Shown: positions 9,385-17,021, numbered from the stretch's first letter. The stretch: 64,000 nucleotides of DNA from Pseudobutyrivibrio sp. ACV-2 (GCF_900107545.1 NZ_FNQZ01000004.1:62001-126000); one strand, 5' to 3'. The notes: generated from the sequence alone by a model not told the origin. Program-made: numbers and translations.

Positions 9385-10614
9385 ATGAAAAAAATCATAA
9401 TAGCACTGGGTACTACAGTTTTGGTAGCAGGTGGAGCAGGAGCAGGTCTCTATGCCTACTACAATCAGGAATCTGATTTAGTGTACAAGGATGTTTATGT
9501 GGAGGCAGGCACATCGGATTGCGATGTGAAGGAATTTTTGAAAAAAGAAAATGCTAGTGCTACTTTTACAGCTGATTCTACATTTGATGCAAGCGTCCCA
9601 GGTGACTACGATTTAAAAATCAAAGCTGAACTGCCTATCTTTGGAGAAAAAGAATTTTCAACTACTCTTCATGTTCAGGATACTGTGGCTCCAAAGCTTA
9701 CTTTAGCAGAAGAATCTATAGAGATGTATACCACCGCAGTACCACCAGAAATTACTGATTTGGTTGCAAACGTAGAGGATGTAACCAACTGTACCATTGA
9801 CTTTGAGAAGTCCTATGATTTTACAAAGGAAGGTCAATTTGACATAACGATTCTGGCAAAGGACACCAGCGGAAATGAGACAAAGGGTTCAATCCCATGT
9901 AAGGTGATCGCAGATGTAACACCGCCGGAAATCAAAGGCGTGGAAAATCTGGTGATTGCTCAGGGTGATGCTGTTTCATACAAGAAGAACATTGAAGTGG
10001 TGGATGATCAGGATGAGAATCCTACACTTGAAGTAGATAGCACTGGAGTAAATGTAGATAAACGAGGAGTTTACACTGTGATATACAGGGCCACAGATGC
10101 AGCAGGTAATACTTCTGAGAAAACTGCGTCAGTGAAAATTATATCGGCAAAGATTGCAGCTGCCACTGAAGAAACCGTATATGCGAAGGCAGATGAGATC
10201 TTAGCAGATATCATTACACCAGGGATGACGCAGCTTCAGCAAGCCAGAGCAGTATTTGACTGGGTGGTAAAAAACATTACGTATTCCGAAACTGCTGGTA
10301 TAGATGATGTGCTATCAGCAGCCTACAAGGGTATGTTCAACCGTATCGGTGATTGTACTGTCAAACAAAAGACTGCTGAAGTGATGCTTAATCGCCTTGG
10401 CATAAAAAATATGGAAATTGAAAAGATCCGTGATACCAGAGGCCATTATTGGCTGCTCATTGATGTGGGAGAGGGATGGTATCACTATGATCCTAATCTG
10501 CAGTTAGATGGAACATTGATTTTCTACTGGCATGATGCAGACCTGTGGGAATATTCAAATGCCCATAAGAACACACATAATTACGACCCAGCGAAATATC
10601 CACATATTCAATAG
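9385..10614 (+). CDS. Membrane-anchored Ig-like plus transglutaminase-like protein
   Basis: An N-terminal hydrophobic helix (about 3-25) anchors or exports the 409-residue protein. Two or three Ig-like beta domains follow (about 35-255), with DVTPPEIKG and YRATDAAGNTS typical of HYR/DUF5011-type repeats. The C-terminal domain (about 265-409) is a transglutaminase-like fold with the triad visible as GDC324, GHYW (His354) and YDP (Asp369). Such secreted proteins may crosslink, cleave or bind wall components. It lies between a C39-like gene and a lipoprotein gene. Confidence 0.82.
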   Translation: MKKIIIALGTTVLVAGGAGAGLYAYYNQESDLVYKDVYVEAGTSDCDVKEFLKKENASATFTADSTFDASVPGDYDLKIKAELPIFGEKEFSTTLHVQDTVAPKLTLAEESIEMYTTAVPPEITDLVANVEDVTNCTIDFEKSYDFTKEGQFDITILAKDTSGNETKGSIPCKVIADVTPPEIKGVENLVIAQGDAVSYKKNIEVVDDQDENPTLEVDSTGVNVDKRGVYTVIYRATDAAGNTSEKTASVKIISAKIAAATEETVYAKADEILADIITPGMTQLQQARAVFDWVVKNITYSETAGIDDVLSAAYKGMFNRIGDCTVKQKTAEVMLNRLGIKNMEIEKIRDTRGHYWLLIDVGEGWYHYDPNLQLDGTLIFYWHDADLWEYSNAHKNTHNYDPAKYPHIQ

Positions 10615-10646
10615 AAATAGGCAAAGCCTTAAAATAAAGGAGAAAA

Positions 10647-11192
10647 ATGATGAAGAGAAAATGGTTAGCTTTTGGTATTGTTGCAGCTATGGCACTGTCT
10701 ATGGTTGCCTGCGGCGGTTCAGACGACACTAAGGTTATTGAGGCTAGCTCAAATGGTGCTGGTGATGCTGAGTCTACAGCACAAAATGATGAGGGATATG
10801 TTTTCCATTATGATGGAACAGAATTGAAAATGGATGATGATGCAGCCCCTATAGTAGAAAAGCTTGGTGAGCCAAGTCAGTATTTTGAATCACCTAGCTG
10901 TGCAGCAGAGGGAATCGGAAAGCTATATACTTACAGTGATTTTGAAATTCAGACATATCCAGATGGTGATGTTGACAGAATTTTATATGTTCGCCTCAGA
11001 ACAGATAATGTTGCCACAGATGAGGGGATAGACCTTTCAAGCACAAGAGAAGACATTGTTGCTGCATATGGTGAGCCAGCTGAAGAGGCTACAGGTTCAA
11101 TGACATACGAGCTTGGCGGTACATCACTTATTTTCATATTTGATGGCGACAGCCTTAACTCAATCGAATATGATAGTGCCATGAATAAGTAG
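10647..11192 (+). CDS. Small secreted lipoprotein
   Basis: The signal peptide ends in the lipobox SMVACGG, so the mature protein would be lipid-anchored. After a low-complexity linker, the remaining 130 residues contain a repeated acidic and aromatic pattern, with SSTREDIVAAYGEPAEEA resembling the short helix-plus-glycine unit of SmpA/OmlA-like or DUF4309-like domains. Function is unknown. The ribosome site (aaggag) precedes the ATG at 10647; the ATG at 10650 is equally possible. It ends the segment between the two inverted tRNA-Gly genes. Confidence 0.75.
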   Translation: MMKRKWLAFGIVAAMALSMVACGGSDDTKVIEASSNGAGDAESTAQNDEGYVFHYDGTELKMDDDAAPIVEKLGEPSQYFESPSCAAEGIGKLYTYSDFEIQTYPDGDVDRILYVRLRTDNVATDEGIDLSSTREDIVAAYGEPAEEATGSMTYELGGTSLIFIFDGDSLNSIEYDSAMNK

Positions 11193-11219
11193 TTGTAATT
11201 TTCTGAAAAACGAAGGGAT

Positions 11220-11309
11220 TTTTAAAAGCTTTGCAACTTTTAAAAATCCCTTGACTTATGGCTGTGATTCCTATATATTATACATTGTTCCGAGGAACAC
11301 ATAAGACAT
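11220..11309 (+). promoter_or_regulatory. tRNA-Gly copy 2 promoter
   Basis: TTGACTTATGGCTG leads to TATATATTATA and the GTTCCGAGGAAC palindrome (about 11287-11298). The same string stands, inverted, before the other tRNA-Gly gene, with only a few changes over about 85 bases. Confidence 0.75.
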
Positions 11310-11382
11310 GCGCGAGTGGCTCAGTTGGTGGAGCACCACCTTGCCAAGGTGGGGGTCGCGGGTTCGAGTCCCGTCTCGCGCT
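11310..11382 (+). tRNA. tRNA-Gly (anticodon GCC), copy 2
   Basis: This 73-nt cloverleaf has acceptor arms GCGCGAG and CTCGCGC, anticodon stem CCACC/GGTGG around TTGCCAA and T arm GGGTTCGAGTCCC. It differs from copy 1 at a few stem positions. In the acceptor stem A-T becomes G-C, a compensated change, so both copies should work. Its 3' end borders a stretch with integrase-type direct repeats and gene remnants. Confidence 0.95.
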
Positions 11383-11394
11383 CTTCCGAAATGG

Positions 11395-11436
11395 CTCACA
11401 AATGTTGATTTTATCGCATTTGTGAGTTTTTTATTT
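11395..11436 (+). terminator. Terminator of tRNA-Gly copy 2
   Basis: CTCACAAATG and CATTTGTGAG form a perfect ten-pair stem with a 12-nt loop, followed by TTTTTTATTTT. Confidence 0.85.
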
Positions 11437-11447
11437 TGCAAAAACAG

Positions 11448-11465
11448 GGGTACAATAAGGGTACA
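11448..11465. repeat. Two GGGTACA direct repeats, 11 bp apart
   Basis: GGGTACA occurs at 11448-11454 and again at 11459-11465. Short direct repeats with 11-bp phase beside a tRNA 3' end look like arm-type binding sites of a tyrosine integrase. This is inference from spacing and place. Confidence 0.4.
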
Positions 11466-11511
11466 TTCGTTGTTCTGGGCTTATAGCCCTTATTTTTTTA
11501 CTCATTTTTGC

Positions 11512-11640
11512 TTACCCAAACATCTCATTCCAACTATCAGTATCAATATCACCAAGTTGTGACACTCTCTTATAGTGGCCTGTTGTTTTATTGCCTAGTC
11601 GAACAAAAGATGATATTTTTTTGGGTGAATTAGGAAAAAA
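11512..11640 (-). pseudogene. C-terminal remnant of a lost gene next to tRNA-Gly
   Basis: On the minus strand about 42 codons stay open to a TAA at 11512-11514, with no start codon or ribosome site. The tail contains VRLGNKTTGHYKRVSQLGDI and ends SWNEMFG. It reads like the end of a normal bacterial protein, and its direction, toward the tRNA with GGGTACA repeats in between, is what a tRNA-site integrase would show. I could not match the residues to a known family, so integrase origin is only a guess. Confidence 0.4.
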
Positions 11641-11685
11641 TCAAACAAGAAAATATACAGTGAAATAGTAATTATTTTATTCCAA

Positions 11686-11825
11686 TTGAATTCGGCAATA
11701 AATGATGTTATATTATAGATAAAGAAAGCACCCACTTCAAAGTGGATGCTCCCGAAATAGACTTATTTAGCTCTCAGTGAGAGCCGCCTCTTTCGTTTCG
11801 CAGACGAGAGAGGCATTATTTTTTT
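11686..11825 (+). ncRNA. Likely antisense antitoxin RNA with promoter and terminator
   Basis: TTGAAT (11686-11691) and TATATT (11709-11714), 17 bp apart, would start a plus-strand RNA near 11721. No open frame follows. The RNA would end at a strong terminator: GCCTCTTTCG (11786-11795) pairs with CGAGAGAGGC (11805-11814), then seven Ts. The roughly 100-nt RNA would be complementary to the 3' part of the toxin mRNA from the other strand, the layout known for txpA/ratA-type systems. Confidence 0.55.
11727..11750 (-). terminator. Terminator of the small toxin mRNA
   Basis: Read on the minus strand, AGCATCCACTT and AAGTGGGTGCT pair with one wobble around a two-base loop, followed by TTCTTTAT. It lies about 65 nt beyond the toxin stop codon, so the mRNA has a 3' tail overlapping the antisense RNA. 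Confidence 0.5.
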
Positions 11826-11938
11826 CGCTTGTTGTTTCTCTTATCGAGAAAGCTAAGCAACGCCAGTAAGAAACCACAAGCTGTAAAAAGCAACGCTAAC
11901 ATAGTTAGCATTATCATCAAGATTTCGTAGTCCGTCAT
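11816..11938 (-). CDS. Small membrane toxin of the holin-like (Hol-Tox/TxpA-type) class
   Basis: The 40-residue peptide begins MTDYEILMIMLTML, is one membrane helix through about residue 31, and ends in a basic tail, SFLDKRNNKRKK. This is the usual layout of type I toxins and putative holin-like toxins in Firmicutes. I chose the ATG at 11938 because GGGAGG stands eight bases upstream; a longer 67-residue reading from 12019 has an N-terminus unlike the family. A promoter (TTGTAA, 17 bp, TAGATT) lies at about 12046-12085 on the minus strand. The opposite strand carries a probable antisense RNA. Confidence 0.65.
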   Translation of the reverse strand: MTDYEILMIMLTMLALLFTACGFLLALLSFLDKRNNKRKK

Positions 11939-12045
11939 GTGCGCCACCTCCCTTCCATAGTGACATCCAAATATATGGAGCACCTTATAGAATGGCTCGG
12001 GAGATTTCCACCTCGTCATGGGTACTTTCAGTGCGGATGAACCGC

Positions 12046-12085
12046 ATAGATAAATCTAGCACAAATGTTCTACTTTTACAATCGA
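12046..12085 (-). promoter_or_regulatory. Toxin mRNA promoter
   Basis: On the minus strand TTGTAA and TAGATT are separated by 17 bp. This would give a leader of about 100 nt before the toxin start at 11938, typical of type I toxin mRNAs whose leader folds to hide the ribosome site. Confidence 0.45.
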
Positions 12086-12151
12086 ATACTCCAAGTTTCT
12101 TAGTACTAAAAAATAAACTGGTTTATTGGACTAAAAAACTTGGAGAAGTAC

Positions 12152-12232
12152 ATGATTGAAGCAAAGTATGTAGAAACAAAGAATAAAGATTTCTGGTATA
12201 GCTCAGATAAGCATTTGCCAGAAAAAGATTAG
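12152..12232 (+). pseudogene. N-terminal fragment of a GNAT-like acetyltransferase
   Basis: After a good ribosome site (ggag, seven bases before the ATG) 26 codons read MIEAKYVETKNKDFWYSSDK and then HLPEKD before a TAG. The FWYSxDKHLPE pattern is common at the start of small GNAT acetyltransferases in Firmicutes. The frame does not continue after the stop and no C-terminal part is seen before the next gene. I read it as a truncated remnant. It could instead be a real micro-peptide. Confidence 0.4.
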
Positions 12233-12381
12233 AGAGCCGCACAAAATTATACTGAATTATTAGCATAATCAGCCGATATACAAATAGAGAGAGTATTTAC
12301 ATTGTAGTAAAGGATTTGAAGGTGTCAATGGATTGAGCATATCTGTTGATGCCTTTTTATTATGAAAGGGGCTGGAAACTT

Positions 12382-12996
12382 ATGGATAATATATTGATAC
12401 AGGCAAAAATGAAAATGAATAGCATAAAACTTGATGTATCTGCAGCTGATGAAAAAAGTACAGAAAAGCTTGGAACTGAGATTGCAGCTTCAATTAGAGA
12501 GAAAATTGAAGAATCAAAGAATAGTTCTGAACAAAATGACGAAAAGATGATGACTAAAATAATGGCAAAACTTAAAAGTGGTAAGAAACTTAGTCAAAAA
12601 GAAGAATCCTATCTAAAGCAGCATGATCCAGAGCTGTATATTCAGTATTTACGAATCCGTAGAATGGCAGAAACTATGGCTAGTCGTTTGAAGCATGCCA
12701 ATTCAAAAGAGGAAGTTAATGACATAATTATGCAGTCCATATCTGGAATATCTGATAAAGATCAGTATAAGGAATATATTGTAGCAGCACTTGACGAGGT
12801 GGCAAAAGAATTTAAAAAATCAGATAATTATAGAAAACTACCTTCTACGTCAGAGGAGGCTGAGGAAAAGAAAAAATCTTTATCAAATAATGATTCATTT
12901 TCTGAAGACAATTTTGATGACGATTTTGACCCTATGAGTTGGTCGCCTTTACAGGAGCTTGTTGATACTATGCCAACATTTGAAGCTCCTGCATGA
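12382..12996 (+). CDS. Hypothetical protein, helix-rich, next to a FliD-like gene
   Basis: The 204-residue protein is nearly all charged helix (KKLSQKEESYLKQHDPELY, IRRMAETMASRLKHANSKEE) with an acidic tail, NDSFSEDNFDDDFDPMSW. There is no signal peptide or membrane helix. I chose the ATG at 12382 because AAAGGGG precedes it and the longer reading begins with residues unlike a protein start. It is not recognised. Its place before a short FliD-like protein suggests a flagellar role, perhaps chaperone- or regulator-like, but that is inference from context. Confidence 0.6.
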   Translation: MDNILIQAKMKMNSIKLDVSAADEKSTEKLGTEIAASIREKIEESKNSSEQNDEKMMTKIMAKLKSGKKLSQKEESYLKQHDPELYIQYLRIRRMAETMASRLKHANSKEEVNDIIMQSISGISDKDQYKEYIVAALDEVAKEFKKSDNYRKLPSTSEEAEEKKKSLSNNDSFSEDNFDDDFDPMSWSPLQELVDTMPTFEAPA

Positions 12997-13217
12997 AATG
13001 CATATTGATTTGATAACTCCATTTTATATACATTTGTTATTAAAAATATTTACACAAAAAATATGCCACGATTATATTTATATTGACTATTATTTTGAGC
13101 CGTTATATGTCGATATAGAAGTGTAATTGTTTGTAAGGCAAAGGAAACGCTTATATCAACGGAATGATGTTGGAATAGGTGATTTACGATTTGTGGGCGA
13201 AAATGATGGAGGTTGTT
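12997..13217. other. Spacer before the FliD-like gene
   Basis: This AT-rich stretch must carry the FliD-like gene's promoter. TTGACT at about 13084-13089 lies 17 bp from TATGTC, and a GTCGATAT string (13109-13116) recalls GCCGATAT at 12272-12279 ahead of the preceding gene. The shared string resembles the -10 of sigma-28 (flagellar) promoters, but neither copy has a good TAAA element 15 bp upstream, so this is weak. Confidence 0.3.
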
Positions 13218-13856
13218 ATGAGTTCAATTAAAAATTCGTATGAATACTATCAGGCTAGCCAGGGGCTTTTATCAATGTTAAATAAAAACAAAAAAGGTAA
13301 TCCGCTGATTAATCATTTGGTCGAAAAGAATGAATTAGCATATCAGCGAAAAATGGAATCCTTTGGATTTGGTACGACAAAAGGTAATAACAAATATAAG
13401 CAAGTTGAAACATCTGCAAATAATTTGGAAGATGCCTTAGTCAAACTTGGAAACGAAGAGCTTTACAAAGCAGAAACTGGAAAAGAATACGATAATAGCT
13501 TGCTGATTAAAAATATCAATAATTACATAACTGCTTACAATAGTACAGTTACTTCTTTGGATAATTGCGGTGGTTCACTTAAGAATAGTTTTGCAATAGA
13601 GCTTAGTGAAGCTTTCAAAGAAAAGGCAGAAGCTTTTAATAAAGTTGGGATAACAATGTCTGCCGATGGAAAACTTGCCGTGGATCAAGAAAAGCTTAAA
13701 GCTGCCAATCCAGATGATATAAAGAGTATTTTTAATACAGGTTCAGCGTATTACAAAGCCATAATTAATGGTACAAACTCAATGGAGACCATTATTAATA
13801 AGGCATTGGCTATGAAATCGGGAACATATAATGCCAGTGGAATCATGTTGCAGTAA
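13218..13856 (+). CDS. Short FliD-like flagellar cap protein
   Basis: The 212-residue protein resembles the C-terminal part of FliD, the filament cap. INNYITAYNSTVTSLDNCGG and GITMSADGKLAVDQEKLKAANPDDIKSIF (two adjoining stretches, about residues 100-175) match the FliD pattern of a helix followed by 'GI..s.DG.L.vD..kL'. FliD is usually over 400 residues, so this is a reduced paralogue, or a fragment kept as a gene. GGAGG five bases before the ATG at 13218 supports that start. A perfect hairpin terminator follows. Confidence 0.6.
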   Translation: MSSIKNSYEYYQASQGLLSMLNKNKKGNPLINHLVEKNELAYQRKMESFGFGTTKGNNKYKQVETSANNLEDALVKLGNEELYKAETGKEYDNSLLIKNINNYITAYNSTVTSLDNCGGSLKNSFAIELSEAFKEKAEAFNKVGITMSADGKLAVDQEKLKAANPDDIKSIFNTGSAYYKAIINGTNSMETIINKALAMKSGTYNASGIMLQ

Positions 13857-13910
13857 AAGTGCGCTATGAAGCTATATAGGCGATTAATATTTGAATATTA
13901 CAAAAAGAAG

Positions 13911-13964
13911 AATCCTATGCAAAGCAGCATACTGCCAAGATGCTTTGCATAGGATTTCATTTTA
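13911..13964 (+). terminator. Terminator after the FliD-like gene
   Basis: AATCCTATGCAAAGCA and TGCTTTGCATAGGATT form a perfect 16-pair stem, followed by TCATTTTATC. It can also serve the convergent gene at 13980-14450. Confidence 0.8.
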
Positions 13965-13979
13965 TCACTAAACTTTGGA

Positions 13980-14450
13980 CTATTTTGCCTTTTTAATTGA
14001 GACCTTGCGTTCTCCAGGCCTTGTTCCAATTATATTTTTTATCTGCCCTGCAGTTGCAATGGGATACATGTCCATTATGTGGTTTTCGATTTTCTTTGCA
14101 GAATCTATAGGATTTTCTTTATATTCAGACCTCACATAATCGGAGCCCCACAGATGTTCCGGGGTAGAATAGATAGCTATAGGCCATCCGTATTCTTCGC
14201 CTTGCTTGTTTTTGCGTTGCCTAAAATCTCTTACACAAAGATACATCTGCATTTGCAGGCCAGTGATTACACCATCAAATCCCTTCTCACCACCTTTTCC
14301 GAACCCTGCTTTTTTCTTAAGTTCATTGGAATAGTATTCCGCGTCTATTTGATCGTCACAATATAAATCCATAATTTTCTTTTGCTTGGCCGAGGCTTTA
14401 CCATCTTCCCAAAGAGCGTCAAAATCATAACCATCTCTGCGATAGTTCAC
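13980..14450 (-). CDS. AlkZ-related hypothetical protein
   Basis: The 156-residue protein starts at a GTG with AAGGTGA six bases upstream, so it appears complete. The middle (GLQMQMYLCVRDFRQRKNKQG, then EYGWPIAIYSTPEHLWG) resembles the C-terminal portion of AlkZ-related proteins, a family linked to DNA glycosylases. Those proteins are generally longer, so this one lacks the N-terminal half. The similarity is from memory of the motif, not a search. It lies between convergent and divergent neighbours and has no operon partner. Confidence 0.5.
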   Translation of the reverse strand: MNYRRDGYDFDALWEDGKASAKQKKIMDLYCDDQIDAEYYSNELKKKAGFGKGGEKGFDGVITGLQMQMYLCVRDFRQRKNKQGEEYGWPIAIYSTPEHLWGSDYVRSEYKENPIDSAKKIENHIMDMYPIATAGQIKNIIGTRPGERKVSIKKAK

Positions 14451-14648
14451 AAATTATCACCTTCATTAACAGGTTTGTAAACAGTCACTAGGGAAACTAT
14501 GGAATCAAGGCAAATTGCTTGGGGTGCAATAATTTCCACCTTCAATAAAACATTTGTTCTTGTTGAAATATTGAGATATAATACTGAAAATAGCGATATT
14601 TACGTCCGGGAATATGAGCTAAACTACGGTAAAAATAGGAGTAACACT

Positions 14649-15590
14649 ATGATTATTAATACAGGGCAGAGGACGGACATACCTGCATTTTTCCCTGAAT
14701 GGTTGGCAAATAGGCTAAGAGAAGGTGTGGTGTGCGTGCGCAATCCATACAATCCAGTTCAGGTGAGCAGATACAAGCTGGATCCTAAGGTGGTGGATAT
14801 TATAGGCTTTTGCAGCAAAAATCCGGCGCCGTTCTTTAAGTATCTTGACTTGTTGGATGGCTATGGACAGTTCTGGTATGTGACTATTACTGGCTATGAT
14901 AGGGACATAGAGCCCCATGTGCCGGACAAGCTAAAGGTGATGGAGGATTTCAAATATCTTTCTAAAAAGGTGGGACTTGATTCCATAGGCTGGAGATATG
15001 ATCCGATTTTTATAGACGATAAATATACGGTGGATTTTCATCTGAAAAAAATTGCGGAAATGGCGGAAAACCTTGAGGGCTACACTAGGATAGTGGTGAT
15101 TAGCTTTATAGATATTTATGACAAGGTGAAGAGAAACTTTCCAGAGGCCAGAGGTGTGTCAGCTGAGGATAAGGTTTATCTGGGACAAAAAATCATAGAA
15201 ATTGCAAAGAAACACGGGATGCTCGTTAAGCCCTGCGCTGAGGGAGATTTTCTGGAAAAATATGGGGCAGATTGCAGAGGGTGCATGACACTAGCTGACT
15301 ACGAAAACGCCATAGGTAAGAAGCTAATTCCACCTAAATCAAAAATACAAACTGCGCGTGAAGATTGCGCCTGCTATTTAGGGTCGGATATTGGCGCTTA
15401 CGATACCTGTGGCCATTTGTGTAGGTATTGTTATGCTAATAATGATATCGCCCAGGTGCCCGTTAATAGAAAACTGCACAATCCGAACTCTCAGTTTTTG
15501 ATAGGCGACTATAGGCCAGGTGACATCATCCATGATGTAGAGCAAAAATCATGGATAGATGGACAGATGGATATTTTTCAATTCATTTAA
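14649..15590 (+). CDS. DUF1848 family iron-sulfur protein
   Basis: This 313-residue protein begins MIINTGQRTDIPAFFPEW, the typical DUF1848 opening, continues VCVRNPYNPVQVSRY and PAPFFKYLD, and ends in a cysteine-rich part: CRGCM, then CACYLGSDIGAYDTCGHLC and CRYCYAN, where the last three cysteines probably bind an iron-sulfur cluster. The family is uncharacterised; a radical-SAM-like role has been supposed. I start it at 14649, where AGGAG is seven bases upstream, rather than at 14499, since the extra 50 residues look unlike the family. Confidence 0.82.
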   Translation: MIINTGQRTDIPAFFPEWLANRLREGVVCVRNPYNPVQVSRYKLDPKVVDIIGFCSKNPAPFFKYLDLLDGYGQFWYVTITGYDRDIEPHVPDKLKVMEDFKYLSKKVGLDSIGWRYDPIFIDDKYTVDFHLKKIAEMAENLEGYTRIVVISFIDIYDKVKRNFPEARGVSAEDKVYLGQKIIEIAKKHGMLVKPCAEGDFLEKYGADCRGCMTLADYENAIGKKLIPPKSKIQTAREDCACYLGSDIGAYDTCGHLCRYCYANNDIAQVPVNRKLHNPNSQFLIGDYRPGDIIHDVEQKSWIDGQMDIFQFI

Positions 15591-15596
15591 TAAAAT

Positions 15597-15622
15597 GGGC
15601 ACCCACTATACAAGTGGGTGCT
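15597..15622 (-). terminator. Hairpin at the end of the fliB-like gene
   Basis: GGGCACCCACT and AGTGGGTGCTC pair around a five-base loop. Read on the minus strand a CATTTTATT tail follows. The stem overlaps the last codons and stop of the fliB-like gene, and the DUF1848 stop is 6 bp away, so it may act on both. Confidence 0.6.
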
Positions 15623-16697
15623 CGTCCATATATGCTTCTGTGGCTAAAATATTTGGAATTGAATGTTCCAGCTCTCGTGCATAAAGATATGTAAATCTTA
15701 TAATATCCGCCAAATCAATTGAACCAGTATTAATATAATGCGCCAGCATTAAGTCCTGAATGTGAACGCATGTGGCGACTGAAAGCTGCGCCTGCCCGAA
15801 ATAGTATTCATCATAGGCGGAACCGCAGAAATACGCATAAATAAAGTAAACCAGAATTTGCTCCATGATAATATCAAGATTGATATTTTTACTAGAAAGA
15901 TGTGAGCTCATGGAAGTGGTCATATCGCATATATCTACTGACTTTCTTGACGTAGTATTATAGATAGTTTCTTCGGAAAAATTGATGATGTCAACAAACT
16001 CATCGCCAGTGTATTCCCAGTCTTTCATAGCATCAAATAAGGTGTGTCTTACCTCTGGAGTCAAATCTAAAGGTTTGTAAGCGACGTGTAAAACAGCCTC
16101 TAAATCAATATCTTCAATCTCCCCGTCCCCAAGCAAAACAAAATCGATTTCATCTTGAAATGCCTTTGCAATAGCTAAAATTTGCCCCATTCTGTCATCA
16201 AGTGTGCGTGTTCTGTCTTGAGCGATGTCGATGAAATTATCTCTCAATACACTAAGAAGTCTATATATGGACTGTTCTTCAGGATTATAGTCCTCTTCAT
16301 CTAAAGTGGCATCCTCCGAGCGGTTAAAAGAAATCGGTTCCACGGTTGAAAGAATCATTCTTGCAACCTCAGGGCAGGAAATGCTGAGGGAATATTCTCT
16401 GACATTTTCAAATTCTTCTATGTGCCTTGGAAATGTGGCGCAGGTGTGGCATAAAATATCCGGGCCATGGGCAGTAATCAATTTACATAAACCATTTTCA
16501 TCAAGGTTCAGGCATCGTTTTTTATTATCATGAAAAAATGCTTGCTCATGGTAATCGACAGTATCAATTTTCATGGATGAATATTTATTCAAAGAATTAT
16601 CATCTATTTCTATCTGCCAGCCGGCACAGCAGGTCTTAGGACAGGCGTCTGCGATGCATTTGAAATTGTCATAGTAATCTGGATGAATGTATTTCAT
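15606..16697 (-). CDS. fliB: FliB-type lysine N-methylase
   Basis: This 363-residue protein starts with the cysteine signature of flagellin lysine methylases: FKCIADACPKTCCAGWQIEID, then KRCLNLDENGLCKL and CHTCATFPRH, which probably hold an iron-sulfur cluster. FliB uses SAM to methylate lysines on flagellin. The length and motif order match. GGAG eight bases before the ATG sets the start. No flagellin is in the window, but a FliD-like protein and a chemotaxis receptor are nearby. Confidence 0.85.
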   Translation of the reverse strand: MKYIHPDYYDNFKCIADACPKTCCAGWQIEIDDNSLNKYSSMKIDTVDYHEQAFFHDNKKRCLNLDENGLCKLITAHGPDILCHTCATFPRHIEEFENVREYSLSISCPEVARMILSTVEPISFNRSEDATLDEEDYNPEEQSIYRLLSVLRDNFIDIAQDRTRTLDDRMGQILAIAKAFQDEIDFVLLGDGEIEDIDLEAVLHVAYKPLDLTPEVRHTLFDAMKDWEYTGDEFVDIINFSEETIYNTTSRKSVDICDMTTSMSSHLSSKNINLDIIMEQILVYFIYAYFCGSAYDEYYFGQAQLSVATCVHIQDLMLAHYINTGSIDLADIIRFTYLYARELEHSIPNILATEAYMDEHPLV

Positions 16698-16719
16698 ATC
16701 GTAATCTCCAAAATTTTAA

Positions 16720-16751
16720 AATAAAAACGACCCGCACATAGCGAGCCGCTG
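16720..16751 (-). terminator. Terminator of the 83-residue gene
   Basis: On the minus strand AGCGGCTCGC and GCGGGTCGTT pair with wobbles around a short loop, followed by TTTTATTTT. It lies between the small gene and fliB. Confidence 0.6.
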
Positions 16752-16769
16752 GTATTATGTTTAATCTGA

Positions 16770-17021
16770 TTATTCAGCTGATAAATCTGAAAGATAATCC
16801 TGAATGGCTGAAGTGTCAACCTCGTTGTATTCGTAGGTGGCATTTGCCTTGGCTGAATCCTGTACCTTTGTGTAGATAGAAAATCCCACCCAGCCAACGA
16901 TAGCAAGGCCAATTACTGAAGCAACTACGATGCTGGCGATTTCTTCGGCTTTTTTCTTTCTGAGGATTGATCTGCGATTTTTCTTGTCTAACTTCTTCTG
17001 ATCTACTTTCTGCTGACTCAT
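16770..17021 (-). CDS. Small single-span membrane protein
   Basis: The 83 residues have a very basic N-terminus (KVDQKKLDKKNRRSILRKKK), one membrane helix at about 29-52 and an acidic external tail (YEYNEVDTSAIQDYLSDLS). A good ribosome site (aggag) is five bases before the ATG. The positive-inside rule puts the N-terminus in the cytoplasm. I do not recognise it; similar short proteins with basic N-termini are common and often unannotated. It has its own terminator and faces away from thyA. Confidence 0.7.
   Translation of the reverse strand: MSQQKVDQKKLDKKNRRSILRKKKAEEIASIVVASVIGLAIVGWVGFSIYTKVQDSAKANATYEYNEVDTSAIQDYLSDLSAE

Noticed and set aside
11308-11562. An 84-residue open frame across tRNA-Gly copy 2
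   Set aside because: It is the tRNA and its terminator read as codons.
12272-12279. Sigma-28 promoter (GCCGATAT)
   Set aside because: The -10-like string is good but no TAAA element lies about 15 bp upstream, so it is mentioned only as weak.
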